The position numbers and the translations under genes were made by a program. 64,000 bases of DNA from Chlorops oryzae (Eukaryota > Arthropoda > Insecta > Diptera > Chloropidae). The notes under the pieces are model-generated. The model searched no databases, was not told the DNA's origin, and worked only from the letters and a program-made list of their open reading frames with translations. Numbering within the stretch: position 1 is the first letter of the stretch; every line of letters starts with the position of its first letter. This document shows positions 12,380-25,000 of this stretch, one piece after another. The stretch spans positions 4,628,223 to 4,692,222 of the forward strand of contig CM035809.1 in NCBI GenBank assembly GCA_020466095.1, read 5' to 3'.

Positions 12380-15317
12380 CGATTGCGATTTTCTCAAAAG
12401 TGTCGCCAACAAGATGCCGAATTAAGGTAAAAAAAAAACTTTTCGCTCGCGGTTTTCTCAAAATAAAACAAAGTTCAGTGTGCACGCACACAGTCGCACG
12501 ACGCGACACGATGGCCGGCGAAGTTCTTTTTTCTGCAGTCGCAAACATCGCACCGCGTAATCGACGTTTGGGAAACTTTTCAAGCCTTATTAAGCAGTTT
12601 TTGTGAAAATTTCTTTCCGCCGTGCGCTACAGGCGGCATTGAACGATTCGAAGAGTTTAGGATAATTTTATAGTCATACTTCTTGGAAGTCTTCAAAGAG
12701 TATTTGGTCAAGACGCTCACCTACAATATAGGTTCAAAAAGCTCTCGAAACACTAGCCTCTGAAAGGTACATATTTTCAAGGTCCTGTGGTCGGATTTAG
12801 TAGTCAGTTCTATCTTGATAAATGTAATACACTTGGCCTTGAACTATTGGTGATCATTCCCTACCAAGCCCTTAGAAGACACATCAACAGTTTTGTAGAA
12901 AAGAGGGAGGGGGTTTAAGTGGTTATTCCTCAGGCTGGGCGGCTAATCTCTGGCGGATTTCCCCCAAAATAGGCAGAAGACTTTTTTTTTGGGAATTTTC
13001 GCCAAGGTCACACATATATTATCTTCAAGGGGTCTGAATTTCGTCTTGGAGGTCTTTTTTCGGCTTTTCTAAGGTCGATATAGTAGGTACTGAAAGGGAC
13101 CCCGAAAAAATTCCACCGTTTCAAAACTCCCACCCTAAGGACCTCCTAGTTAGCGAGTGACTTTGACATTAAAGTAGAAAAATTCTCCTAGGGCTGACCA
13201 TGACTCTACCAGCACAATCACGAGGCAATCAGGAGGCCCCGAACTCTTACTCAAACAGTTCAAAATTTTTTCTTTATCGACGATGGGACTGTGACAAAAC
13301 CAAGAAGACCAAAGCTCCCTACGTTGCCGATAAAGATTCATAAAAATAGAATGTAAAAATATTTTACAAAGCCATCAATAATAATTTCATTCAAAAAGAG
13401 AAAATTCAAAAGTTGTAAAACAAAAACGAATTGTTCAAAAAGATTTCATAACCAACAAAACAAAAAAAAAAGTCCATTGGATTTCAAAAAATGTTTATGC
13501 CTTTATTAGGAATCGAAACATTTCAATTAAAATCGTGCGCAGGAAAACATCGCATTTGAGAAGGGAACCTTCGGAAAGAGTTTTCTCTCTTTAGAGACAA
13601 AAAAAAAAAAAAAATAGATTTTGAATGCAACAATCAATTCGGATAATTCGAATTAAATGCTCTCCCAAAAGAATGCCTGAAGAGACGAAGGAATGTCGCC
13701 ACAATCCATCTGATAAGCAAGTCTTTGCGTGTAGTGGAATTTCATGACGACATTTTGCAAAGGCAAAAAAGAAAAAAAAATAAAGGAACTAACTTTAGCA
13801 GCAACCACTAAAAAAAGAGTGTTGCTCTCGGTGTTTTTGATAGTCTGCCAGCGATAAGAAGAATTCAAAACAAATGATAAAAAATAACATGAAAATAATT
13901 AAGTCATTATTCTGAGAATGTGTATTCAACAATCGTTTAATCATCGCGATGCATCAGAAGATAATTTAAGATTTATATGTGATTCGACTGATAGAACAAT
14001 TGTCGATGGCCCTCCCGTGGTTTGAAGAACAGCTCGTCTGAACAGGAAGAGAGATATTCATGTATAATGAATTTGAAAAAGGATAACGTTCCTATTCATC
14101 GATTTGCTTGCTTCGTTGCCGTTGGTGCTGATGCCGATAGTGGTTTCCCTTTTATTTAGATTTTCTTTAAAAGGTCCTGGAAACTGATCGTAACACTAAC
14201 AGAAATTATTTTCAATGGACCTTTTTAATCTTCCTAGTTTTTGACTCATTACTAGATTGATCTTAACGAAGAACCAAAGGCTTGTGCGAGCAAATCAATT
14301 GAGCCGAAACGAATTTTAAAGTAAGTAATTTTCAATTCCATCGAAAAAGAGGGTTGAGAGTTCGATTATCTTAAACTATTTTATGAAGATCACTACGACT
14401 TTGAGTCGTATGCATAAAGGTGAGATCTGGCCTTTTTACCGAGTTTTTGAGTAATTGCTTAGTTTGGGTTGCAAGGAGAGTAATTTCCCTATGAGTTCCA
14501 ATGTGGGTATTTGGGCTTAAACTCGATCGTATTATGTCAGGGGTCCACCTCATTTCTTTGCATACGATCATCCGGCGTCTTGAAGGACATTTCTTTTAAG
14601 GAAAAGCATATTTTAGTAATCTTGTTAAAGCCTTTTTTATTACAAAACAGATGTCCAGATATGGTTTCAAGTATTCCTTGTAGGAGTAGCGTATGCAGTA
14701 GGTGAGTATTTTGGTCAAAACTCTCGAGAGAAATTTGTCACGATATACCCCCAGTTGAAAACGACTCTGCACTAATGAGCGATGCATAATTTAAAGTATC
14801 CTAAGTAATACTTCTATTTATATGACTTATGATCTTGGCAATTCACTGACCAGTGAAAAGAAGAGGAGAAATAGCCATGCATATTTTAATTTATAAGGGC
14901 AGGAATCAAAGCAAAATAAGAGACCTTCCAGAATCGGTGATGTTCAAACAAAGAAGGTCTTACACAAGTTTTGTTCAACTTAGGGAACAATAAGTTATAT
15001 AAAAAGGTCAATTAAAGAAGACCAGTATATTCGAGGACCTGCGCTATTTTGTTTTAATGTACTGTCAATAGTTCTACACAAGGCCATTCTCTCTTTTATT
15101 TCCAACTGAGGATCTAAAATTTCATTGGCAGAAGTTGGAAATGTACTGAGGATTATTTTAAGTTTAAAATTCTGCCAATGACAATCCGAATCCATTTGAG
15201 ATAGTCTCACATTCGGCTTGAATTCGTCCATAGCATACTGGTTTTTACTTTTTGTAATAAAGATAATCGCAAAGAGAGACCCCAATACATTTTAAGGGGA
15301 AACTAAATAAGCATGTA
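12380..15317. other. Region upstream of Act88F, no gene seen
   Basis: About 2.9 kb without a credible coding region on either strand. The first 250 bp is GC-richer than its surroundings and may hold enhancer sequence of the flight-muscle actin. No RNA gene, terminal repeat or tandem array was recognised. Confidence 0.45.
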
Positions 15318-15319
15318 TA

Positions 15320-16886
15320 CAGGGTGTTCCATACTCAATGGATCAAAAAAAAGGAGGGGATAGGGGAGGTCCAGACGGACAAAATTTTGTATGGGAAGGG
15401 GGGGCTCCATCTTGCACTCGTAAGGAGCTAGAGGCGCGGAAAGAATTCGACAAAATTGGTGAACATACTTTTAGGCGGATATATAAAACTAAAATACTAT
15501 TGAGAATTTTTTAAATTTCTTAGATTTTTCTTTTTCTCATGCTGCCTAAAAGTGTGCTCAATAAATTTGATTAAAATAACTTTTCTGGGAGTCAAAATTA
15601 CAAAATAATTATTTTCAAACCTTAGTTTTGCATTGATTGTGAAACTTTTTTTTTTAGCAACCATGGTATCAAATTGAAGAGAAGAACTCAAAGTTTTCGA
15701 AAAGAGTAAAAAAAGAGGCTCGATCGTATTTCTTTTGAATTAAATCACTTTAAAAGCCAAAATTACACTATTTTAGGCTTAGATGGTAGTACCAGAGAAA
15801 ACGGAGTTGAATTATTTAAAATCGTAGTATGCAGAGTTAACGGAAAACCGCCAAGCTTTTCATATCATAAGTGATTTTGAGTTTACAGCCTGTAAGTGAG
15901 GAGCACCAGTGAAAAAACCAAAATATTGTTTTTTGCATGTAACTCCTCAGGGGTGCATTTGCGACCCCTTCTGTCATACGATTTTTGGTCCGTCTGGACT
16001 AGGGATTCCAAAAAATGGCCAAAATGCCAATCCCGGGATTTCGGGATTCCAAAATTTCAATCCCGGGATCCCGGGATCGGTCCCGGGATTAGGAAGAATG
16101 CTTAAAACGAATAAATTTTTAAATTTTTTTTATTTGAGCTATGTTTCACATTAACAATAATAAAAAAAAACAAAAACTTAATAACATTCCAGTTATTTGA
16201 AGCATAACAGCTGAATCAGTGATGTTAAATTCTTTTTCTGATATTCCCTACACAGCCCCAAAAAATCACTACTTTTTCCTTTGCTTACACAAATTTTTCC
16301 CTACAAAAATCCTTACGATTTTATTTACTTATATTTGCATTATCATAGCTGAATTACAATAGTCTGGCGACTGCGTATTTTAATGGTTTAAAATGCAAAA
16401 ATCGATTTTCTCTCACAAATCAAATTATTTTCTAACCAGTTTTTTCGTTTACCACCAAACCCAGCTGTCAAAGTCGTGAGGGAATTGTACCTACATTTAA
16501 CAACACTGCAGCTGATCGGAGATCATTCGGCTAACTGTGAGGCTACACAAGAGATAAATGATGGCACGCTACGTAAAACATGTAGTTATCGCATTTAATG
16601 TACTAAACGTACAAAAATAACCATCGTATAGATTTTTATGTCCACTAACGTATTACACCCACTTGCAACGTTATATCTTAAAGCATTTTTATCTGATTAT
16701 ATTTCGATATTTCTACCTCGACAGTTAAAAATAATTGCAAAAATGCCCCGGGACTAACGAAGACTAATCCCGGGATTTTCGGGACTAGAAAACGTCCGGG
16801 ATCCCGGGATCCCGGGATTGGAATCCCTTGTCTGGACCTCCCCTATCACCTCCTTTTTTTTGTTCCATCGAGTATGGAACACCCTG
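15320..16886. mobile_element. TA-flanked element with CAGGGTGTTCCATACTC ends
   Basis: CAGGGTGTTCCATACTC at 15320 is repeated in inverted form ending at 16886, each end bordered by TA. The similarity continues inward through GGAGG(G/T)GATAGGGGAGGTCCAGAC on both sides, for about 65 bp. A second element (16000-16829) sits inside the right arm. Removing it restores the arm, which goes on to GGACCAAAAATCGTATGAC. Related sequence occurs at 59586-60010 and, reversed, at 45060-45540. No transposase frame remains, so it is a non-autonomous Tc1/mariner-like element. Confidence 0.8.
16000..16829. mobile_element. hAT-like non-autonomous element rich in TCCCGGGA
   Basis: The termini TAGGGATTCCAA (left) and AAGGGATTCCAA (right, reversed) are inverted repeats. 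A perfect 8-bp duplication, GTCTGGAC, flanks the element at 15992-15999 and 16830-16837. The subterminal regions hold many copies of the palindrome TCCCGGGA on both sides. The interior is AT-rich and non-coding. It is inserted in the right arm of the TA-flanked element at 15320-16886. Confidence 0.88.
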
Positions 16887-16889
16887 TAT

Positions 16890-19040
16890 AAATATATGTA
16901 TTGTGTTGATGATAAGCTCAATTTAAAAGGAATGCTTGGATTTTATTCAGCTCCAGTTATATTGTTTTTAAATGTATTTCTACATAAAGCTTGAATTCGC
17001 ATTTAAATTTCGTCGGTTTCAGTCCAATAAAAGTCTGAATAATGAAAAAAGAAATATAAAAAGAATTGCTGTACTTGAATTCTCCTTGAATGTTCTGAAA
17101 GAACCAAGTTTCGTTCATTTTTTTTAAAGGCGGTAAAACGCTAAATTTCTTCAAGGAGAGAAGGAGAATATGCTTACAAAATTAGTGTTAGCAGAAGATG
17201 TGGATAAAAAATTGTGATTCTCTCCCAATTCGGTATTCATAAAAGGACCCATCAAACGGGAGAAATTATTTTCAAATCTGACTGAGGTCCTTTTTCTGAT
17301 TAGGGGTTCTTTTATGAGCGTCTTTTTGTTATCTTTGAAGCTGACTTAGGTTATATTCTTTCTTTTGCTGATTTCGTTCAATTCCTAGACGCTGAATGAA
17401 GTCATCCCAAAAGTTCCTCTCTACGGACTTGATCTTTTACGATATTTGAAAGATTTGTTTTTTATTTTTTAAAGTAGATAATTGGCAGCACCCCCATTAC
17501 AATCGAGTGTCTATAGTGTGAACTCCCGATAGAGTGAACATTTGAACAAAAGCTTATTCAACAGCTTATTGACTCTACAAAACGGCCACCCTCGATCTCA
17601 AGTATACTAGGATGGTATATGAGGTCGTATGGGTTACCGCTAAAAGCTCACTGATGATAACATCCAAAATTTTAATTTCCTTAAAAATCTAATAAATCTT
17701 CGCAGTTTCCTTCAAATGTAAACTTAGTAATAGACTCAATGAAAAACCAATGAAATTATTCTATCGGTAATAATCTAAGAACTCCCATTTGAGCTCATCA
17801 ACTGATGAAAATCTCATGAAAAGTGTTGAGACACTTTTTGAATTTTTGAAAAAATTTGCCAAAAATTTTCTATGGTTTTCTAGGCGCTCAAAATATGCAT
17901 TCTCTCAAAACTAATTCATCAATGCCAAAGTGCATATGCCGTAATGAATTAATGTCCGAGAACGACGTAATCAGCGTAATCACCGCCAAAGTCCATACAT
18001 CAACTTCATCAAGGTTGCCACATCTTTGAAGACGATCATTATCTTTGTTGCTCTGCGATGCTTTGCGAGTATTTGTCCCACAATTGAGCGAGACGCATAC
18101 GAAAATTCACGAGCCCCAAACACTTGTTGCCCATTTTTATTCGGACTCGCGATCGTGCATAGGACTTTTCTCTCGGGGACTAAGAATAGTTTGGCATTCT
18201 GCAATCTGATTTATTTCCTCTTTCATCGATTGAATTATTGCTCATGCCGCGGTGCGCTACTTGCCACTTGCAACCAATTCAGGGCAATGAGTCCAATTTC
18301 GAATCGATTGCAAAACACCAACCAAAAAAAAAAAAAGATTCTCCACTTTCCGAATTCTCTTCCTCTGAATACGTTTCGCTAAATAAGTCTTTGAACTCAT
18401 TTGGTCCGACTTTTATTTCGCGAAATTCGAGGTCAATGATCCTTTGGTTCGTCATTGTTTTAGTGGCGGTTGTGGCAATCCAATTGAGAGTTTCGCCTTT
18501 TAGAGATCGAAAAGAAATGAAAATGGAAGTTTTATTTTCTGCGAACGACTGGGAAAATTTCATTCAATTTTTTCGATTTTGCCCCCTTTTTTTTTAAAAG
18601 TTTTTTCCTGACTAAAACTGGCTGCATTACTCCTCTAAATTAAATATTTTATATATCTAGTCCAATTACTCTAAGACCCAATGCCGCTGAGTCTGTTTCC
18701 AGATTGGCCCCTCATTTTATCTTATTAGCTATCTTGAAAAGCTTCCCAACGGGAAAAGGAAAGCAAAGTAAGTTTAATATTAAACATAACTACCCATTAC
18801 GTATAGCAATGAATTTATGTACAGCGATGTCCTAGGAAAATCGTACATTACCATTGTAATTGAAACTGTAGGCACATGTCAATTTGGTTGTTTTTGGTAG
18901 AAAATATAACAAAAATCTTCTACTCCTAACAATTCCGATAACCTAGCAATGCATAGTTCCACTTCTTGAAATTTATAAATTAATCATAAAATTACAAAAT
19001 TCATGTATTACGTGTTTTCCCGTTGGGTTTAAAAATAATT
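16890..19040. other. Spacer, no confident gene
   Basis: No open frame with recognisable domains. The stretch 17900-18560 is less AT-biased than its neighbours, but its frames lack known motifs. A 43-bp segment at 17573-17615 (ACTCTACAAAACGGCCAC...AAGTATACTAGGATG) recurs in inverted orientation at 19449-19496, indicating a dispersed repeat. Confidence 0.4.
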
Positions 19041-19049
19041 TACCTTGAT

Positions 19050-19245
19050 TTCAATCATGAACCACCAGGACATTTTCTTTTTTGATAAGGTTGATATCAT
19101 AAGTAATAATGTTTATAGGAATTTTTTTCTAGTTTGGGTCTAGTTCAAAACTGGTCCAAAAAGGACTAATTTGGGTCTAGTTCCAAACTGGTCCAAAAGG
19201 ACTAGTTTAGGTCTAGTTCCAAACTGGTCCAAAAAGGACCAAATG
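19050..19245. repeat. Dispersed repeat containing three ~38-bp tandem units
   Basis: Begins AATCATGAACCACCAGGAC and ends in three tandem units of the form TTTGGGTCTAGTTCCAAACTG plus GTCCAAAAAGGAC. A near-identical copy with fewer units lies at about 40938-41097, inside the last intron of AdamTS-A. No terminal inverted repeat was found, so the transposon class is unknown. Confidence 0.75.
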
Positions 19246-19515
19246 TAATCAGTTTTTTTTAAAATTTTATTGCCCAAATTCTTAAAATTTGTCACTTATT
19301 CTGTATATAAATTTTCATTTTTAGTCCAAAACTCTCTAAACTTCCTCTTACCCGCCAACATTTTTTTGGTTAATGTCTTATAATTGTTTAATATACCACT
19401 GTGACCAATATAAGCACTACCAAACCACTCTTTCTCTCTCCACGCCTCTGCATCCTAGTATACTTTTGTTCGAGCGTGGCCGTTTTGTAGAGTAAACGCC
19501 TACCACCACCACATA

Positions 19516-19774
19516 CATGGGCGTATTTACAGTGGGGCAGGAGGAGCAGCTTGCCCCGCTCTAAATATTTTTTGCACAGTATACACCGCAAAAGAGATTT
19601 CCAGGAGTATCAAGAAATGGGACAAGGCCGGCAAGATCATTTTTCATAAGATAAAAGGAAACCTATGCATACATGTGACAACACCTACGAACATACGCCA
19701 AAGTGCTGACATACATATAGAACAAACTATTTGTATCTTGCCCCTCCCTGACTGAGATTCTGGATACGCCCATG
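19516..19774. mobile_element. Small hAT-like MITE, 259 bp
   Basis: The inverted ends CATGGGCGTAT (19516) and ATACGCCCATG (ending 19774) are flanked by a perfect 8-bp direct repeat, ACCACATA, at 19508-19515 and 19775-19782. Duplication length and the GGCGTA-type end fit hAT-derived MITEs. No coding capacity. Confidence 0.8.
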
Positions 19775-19782
19775 ACCACATA

Positions 19783-20577
19783 CCTAAAGTAAGGTAATGT
19801 CAGGCACTTCGCCACAACCCCGTATACTTTGTAGCTATTAATAGGCAGTTCGCCTACAATCTCGCTGGGATATTAGTACTGAGAGCATAATTTGATGAAA
19901 TTTTTACTAAAGAAAGGTTATACTAAGAGTTATTTTTTAAATATCCAGAAAGTAGCGCAAAAACCTGAATGCACTGAAATATATTATTTAATTTTTGTTT
20001 GCTTTTTTTAAACAAATTTTCTGAATGTAAAAGTTAAAACATGTGTTGTAGATCCCTTGTTTTATGAACTATCAGTCGCCATTTGTATCGTCTTTTATCT
20101 TAGTTTCTTAGTGTGATATTAAATTGTGAAAAACGCTTAATAAAAATAATTTTAAAAGGACACTTCGCAATAGGTACCCAAATGCATTAATGCTTTTACA
20201 GCTTTCTAAGGAGTTCCTATCGAAATATAAACTTTTTAACCCTCTAATGGGTAAAGCTTCCCTGAGGCAGCCATCCCTTTTAGGTCTCAATTTCTTCCTT
20301 AAAATTTGATTTACGAATTTGGTACTTTTTTTTACCGACAACATGGAGACAAATCTTGTAAACATAATTGGGGGGCGCTGAATTCAGTCCCATCAACTGT
20401 TTTTCTAGATTGGCTCTAGTTTTTTAGATATCGCGGTTTCAACATTATTTAAAAAAATTGAAGCATACTTTTAGGGGAAGTGAAACTGTTGACATTCGAT
20501 TTTTTTTTAAATATATTTTTTTTAATTTAAAGACACAGTTCTCAAAAAGAGCTTTAAGATCTGTGATGTTATTTAAC
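19783..20577. other. AT-rich spacer, no gene seen
   Basis: No coding region, RNA gene or defined repeat was recognised here. Confidence 0.4.
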
Positions 20578-21133
20578 AAGACGGCATAATGGGAAAGCAC
20601 AAGGCTAGGAATCGTGAGCACTGAAGTTCAAACCCAAAAAAAAATTAAAGCAGAAATTTTTTTTTTATATTTCGGATTTTTTTTTCAGTCAGAGTCAGGC
20701 CAGTATATAGCAATTTGAACATTGGATGGTGTGCTTTACCGTCCACAAAGTGTGTTGCGGATCATCGCTGCCGTAAGTAAGAAATTCATCGCTGAGAATA
20801 TATTTCATTTGAGAGATTTTAATGAACAAATTTTTTTTTCCAAAAACGGAACGATTCCTCACAAGCGACATCGAGAAAATTAGTTCTCTCGAAATCAAAA
20901 CGAATCCCAAAGAAGGCATTTGGGATTCCATTTTCTGATGGCCATTTTATAGAGGGGACGCCTGCTACAAGATGCAAAGTAATTGGGGTGGTGTGGAGTT
21001 CATCCGGCAAACTGACTCAAAAAAAAATCCGAAATATAAAAAAAAAAAATTTTCCGCTTCAATTTTTTTGGGGTTTGAACTTCAGACCTCTCGATTCCTA
21101 GCCTTGTGCTTTCCCATTATGCCGTCTTGTCAA
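20578..21133. repeat. Inverted pair of tRNA-like SINE sequences (~125-bp arms)
   Basis: AAGACGGCATAATGGGAAAG opens the left arm, and its reverse complement closes the right arm at about 21128. Arm identity continues through CACAAGGCTAGGAATCG, a GAAGTTCAAACCC box, a poly-A/T tract and ATATTTCGGATTT for about 125 bp. The CGGCATAATGGG and GTTCAAACC segments resemble A and B boxes of RNA polymerase III promoters, so each arm may be a tRNA-derived SINE head. About 300 bp of unrelated sequence separates the arms. Either two SINEs inserted head to head or a foldback element captured one. Confidence 0.65.
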
Positions 21134-21139
21134 ATATAA

Positions 21140-21520
21140 AAAATGAGTCCCAAAATCTTAATTATTTTTGGGGAAACTAATATGTTTTAAGTAAACACAA
21201 AAATATGCTTGCATACTTTTGGGATCAACCTTTAAACGCGAAAATCTCCGTTAACTGAGCCAATCCCAATAAATCAATATCACTATTGTATTCAGCGCAT
21301 TTTACTTAGTATTTCTAGATATGAACGCGGTCTGTCGGTTTGTTGAACTAGCACAGTGTAATTGTTAAAGAATTGAATAATCAACAAAATTTCAAACTGT
21401 CTGAGATATCTGATGAAAAAAGATTGAAATTTATGGAAGAGACGACGACAAGTTTAGTAACGTACTCGCGAAAACGAGCAACAGGCAGAAAAAGCCGAAG
21501 TAAAACACCAAGACCTAGTT
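21140..21520. other. Spacer, no gene seen
   Basis: No recognisable gene; ends at the terminal repeat of a hAT element. Confidence 0.35.
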
Positions 21521-22071
21521 ACAGGCCCGTACGCAGGATTTCCCGTTGGGGGGGGTTTAAGAAATTTGATTTCTAAAAAAAGGTCGTTGAGTTTTAAAAT
21601 TTTATATGTAATAAAAAGGTCATCAAATGAAGTTAAATGGTAGAATTTAGAATCAATTGTTTTTCTAATGGGAAATTTGTTTCGATAGATAAGTTTGACC
21701 AATTTGTTCCATTTCTTGGTTTATGATTTTAATTGCATGGCCGTTGGAAAAAATCAATAACATACGTGATCATTAGTTTCATGTCTTTATTTGCCATTTA
21801 CATTATTTTATTATTTTTCTGTCAACAATGCGATTCTTCGAGGTAGCGAAAAAAATTCTTTTATTACTGACTCTACATTAACTGGAATATTGCGATGGAT
21901 ATTTAAAGCCGCAAGTCCATTTAACCGATCTTCTTTTATTGTTGACCTCAAGTACGTTTTCAAGCGGCGCAGAGTAGAAAATGACCGTTCGTTTCCTGAC
22001 GTGGTAACAGGCAAAACGGCCATGATCCGGAGTATAATATTAACATTTGGAAAAGCTTCTGGCCTACAAAT

Positions 22072-25000
22072 CGTCGTCCCGGAGTTATCAACCTTTTGTT
22101 GGGAAATTGAAGTTTAAAGTTTAACATGGAATATAAAAAAAATGGCTCGTTGAAAATCGTTGATTCTGTTTTCCTTATATAAAATGCTTTACTTTTTATT
22201 ATTGAAGTGAAAACTTCTATAGGCGCGTTGAGCAGGGAGCAAATCTTTAAGTTCAAAATGCATTTGTATATGTTGTAACCGTCACGCTCGTCGTGTACGT
22301 ATATCTCGGCTATATTAGTGTGCGTAGCTTTCAGTGAGAAGCATTCCTAAAAAGTTTTATGTGATTCGTCGACGTAACACCCCAGTCGGCAATTTGATAT
22401 TCCATGAATATCTTCTTTTGGAAATTCATTGATGACAAAGGAAAAATATTACGTCTTAAAAATTTCGTGAGTGGTTAAAAACAAATTCTACGATAGCTAT
22501 CATTCATTTTTATGACATCGCAATTATAATTTTGAACGACAAATTCCGCATAGAAACTATTGCAAAAATAGTAATAGCTAAACATTGCATATTCCGACTG
22601 GGATTTGATTCAACTCGCTCTTGGTTTCTCACTTTGACTTCGGTTCTCTCAGTTCATTCGATCTTCTTTCTCACTACAGCGCAAAGAGAGTATGCAAACG
22701 GTTGCCATTTAAAAAGATATAAAAGTGCCACAGCGATTCAAAAAGAGCCAATGAGAAATAAAAGGGTCCAACACTTATATTACATGTATATATGTATGTA
22801 TATTGTAAAACAAAAATTTTGTGATGTGGATTAGGTCCGCTAAATCTAAATTATTTTGAGTGTTTGCACCGAATTTTTTTGCTTTGAATTGGTCACTGAG
22901 TAATTTTTGTCGTGGCGTAATAAAGCCAAAAAAGAGCCAAATACAATGAAAACGAGCCACACCGCCGACTATAAAATATAGTGTCAGTTTTGCGTTAAAA
23001 CGCCAACTGTGGCAGCCATGAGTCATATCTGCTCAATAATGCGTGTATGTATGTTCCCAGCAGAATATAGTGTCGGCGGTGAACAAGTCCAAGCGTCTTT
23101 CATTGCGGACGCCTCGGTGATATGCTCAGCATGAGAGTGTCTGCGAGGTGGAGCGACATAGCCATGCCAATGTGTTTACATATAATTTTTAAATGCTCAG
23201 GATATCATATATATGCACTTTTCCTATGAACGTTTTTAGGGAACGTGTCCAAACTACGTGACCCTTTTAGGGGGGGGAGGGGGGTCCTGAAAGTACAACA
23301 CTTGGACAAATTGGTCACTTAAATTATTCTACGGATTGTCACCGAGGGGGGGCAGGGGGGTAAAAAGTAGTAAAAAATGGTTCACGTAGTTTGGACACGT
23401 TCCCTTATGTACACATCGAATCATAGCACCGAAATTGAACATGTGGTAGGCGGTTGTAGGCGGTAGGCATTGTTGGCCGCTGGGACGGTTCATCGCTTCT
23501 GTAAGCAGCACTTTGGCCGCTGGGTACTAATAGAAAACGAAAGCTCGACGTTGTGATTCTTAGTATTGTCACTGGGCATGCAACATATTGTATTGTACAT
23601 ATTGTATCTCCGTGTCCTCGGATAATGATAGAGACGACGATGAAAAATCAAATGAAACTAAAATATATAAATATTTTCTGGCGAAAAAAACTCGTCTCAT
23701 TTTTTCTAAAAACCCAATTCAAATATGAACAACTCATCGGATTTTCTTTTTCTGGGTCTTGAAATGCTCTTAGAATCCACTCATTTACTTAAGATAGCCT
23801 AAACCTGAATACCGATCTTCTTCGGAAATTATATGGGTTTGAAATCAAGTTTTTGTACAAAGTTGTGAAAAAATTTCTTAAAATTTTTGCCTTTATCGCC
23901 CTATAGCTCCTAAGCTGTTGAACCGATTTCATCCATATGTATGAGGGATATGCTGTATATTTACTCTTCTTTATATGAATTAAATTTTTTGAAACGGTCG
24001 AACGATAAAACTACGACTAAAAAATATTGACAAAAAATCGCAAAACCTTTCTTAGCGAATATTTAAAAAACGCGAGCTAACTTTCAAACTTAAAGCATAT
24101 ATTTTGCTTCAGCGAAACAAATACGACAAAAAAAGTTGGTTTCAAGTCAAAGGAAAATTTAGTGTTGAGCAGTGTAATTAATTGTTAAAACTTTGTGCAG
24201 CCAGCAATATATTTCAATAATAAAAATAATAAAATACTTTACATATAACATGCCTATAATTGTTTCTCTGAGTCTCATTAAATGTAAAAATCCAGATTGA
24301 TTTTAATAATTTTAAATCAAATATTATGCATTTCAAACTTCAATACACATTCTATGTTTTCACTTCCAACGGCAGTTCCATAACTGCCAACTTTTTTTTT
24401 CTGATCATTAATTTAAAGTTACTTGGAAAACCATTTAAGTTATAGGGTTTTTTTCATTCCAAGAATTTTTGACAATTCATCGTATACACCACTTTTTTTG
24501 CAACCTGTGTTGGAAAGTGGATATACGAGCAAATGATTTAATAAAGATTTGAAAAAATTTTTTTGTTTTATTTTTTTTGACACGAAAAACGACATAACTA
24601 AAATTTTTTTAATGAGTTTATATAGGAAATTTGTTATTTGAGTATCCTTTTTACATTTAAAAAAAAAAAGGAGTCCAAATCATAATCTTATTGTTGAAAA
24701 ATGACTTAACTCCGCATTTCCTGAGAAAAACGACTTGCCACTGCATCAAATAGCGAAATTTTTTTTATACATTAAAGGTAGCATTCAAAAGTCATACCTG
24801 ATACCTTAAAAATGTGCCTATTTAAATAATACACATTTCTCTTCTTATTCTTTTCCCGTGACCTAAACATTTACACCTTTCAAATAGATTTTTCTCAAAA
24901 AACCAGAAAAGTGGAGTTAAGTCGTTCTTCTTCTCAGCCATAGATTTAAAAAAAAAATTAGAATTCGTTTTTTTTGTTGGGGAAATTAAATTATTATATG

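Noticed and set aside
17980..18597. Possible small gene at 18.0-18.6 kb
   Set aside because: Composition is somewhat coding-like, but frames on both strands are equally long, lack motifs and have no clear splice partners.
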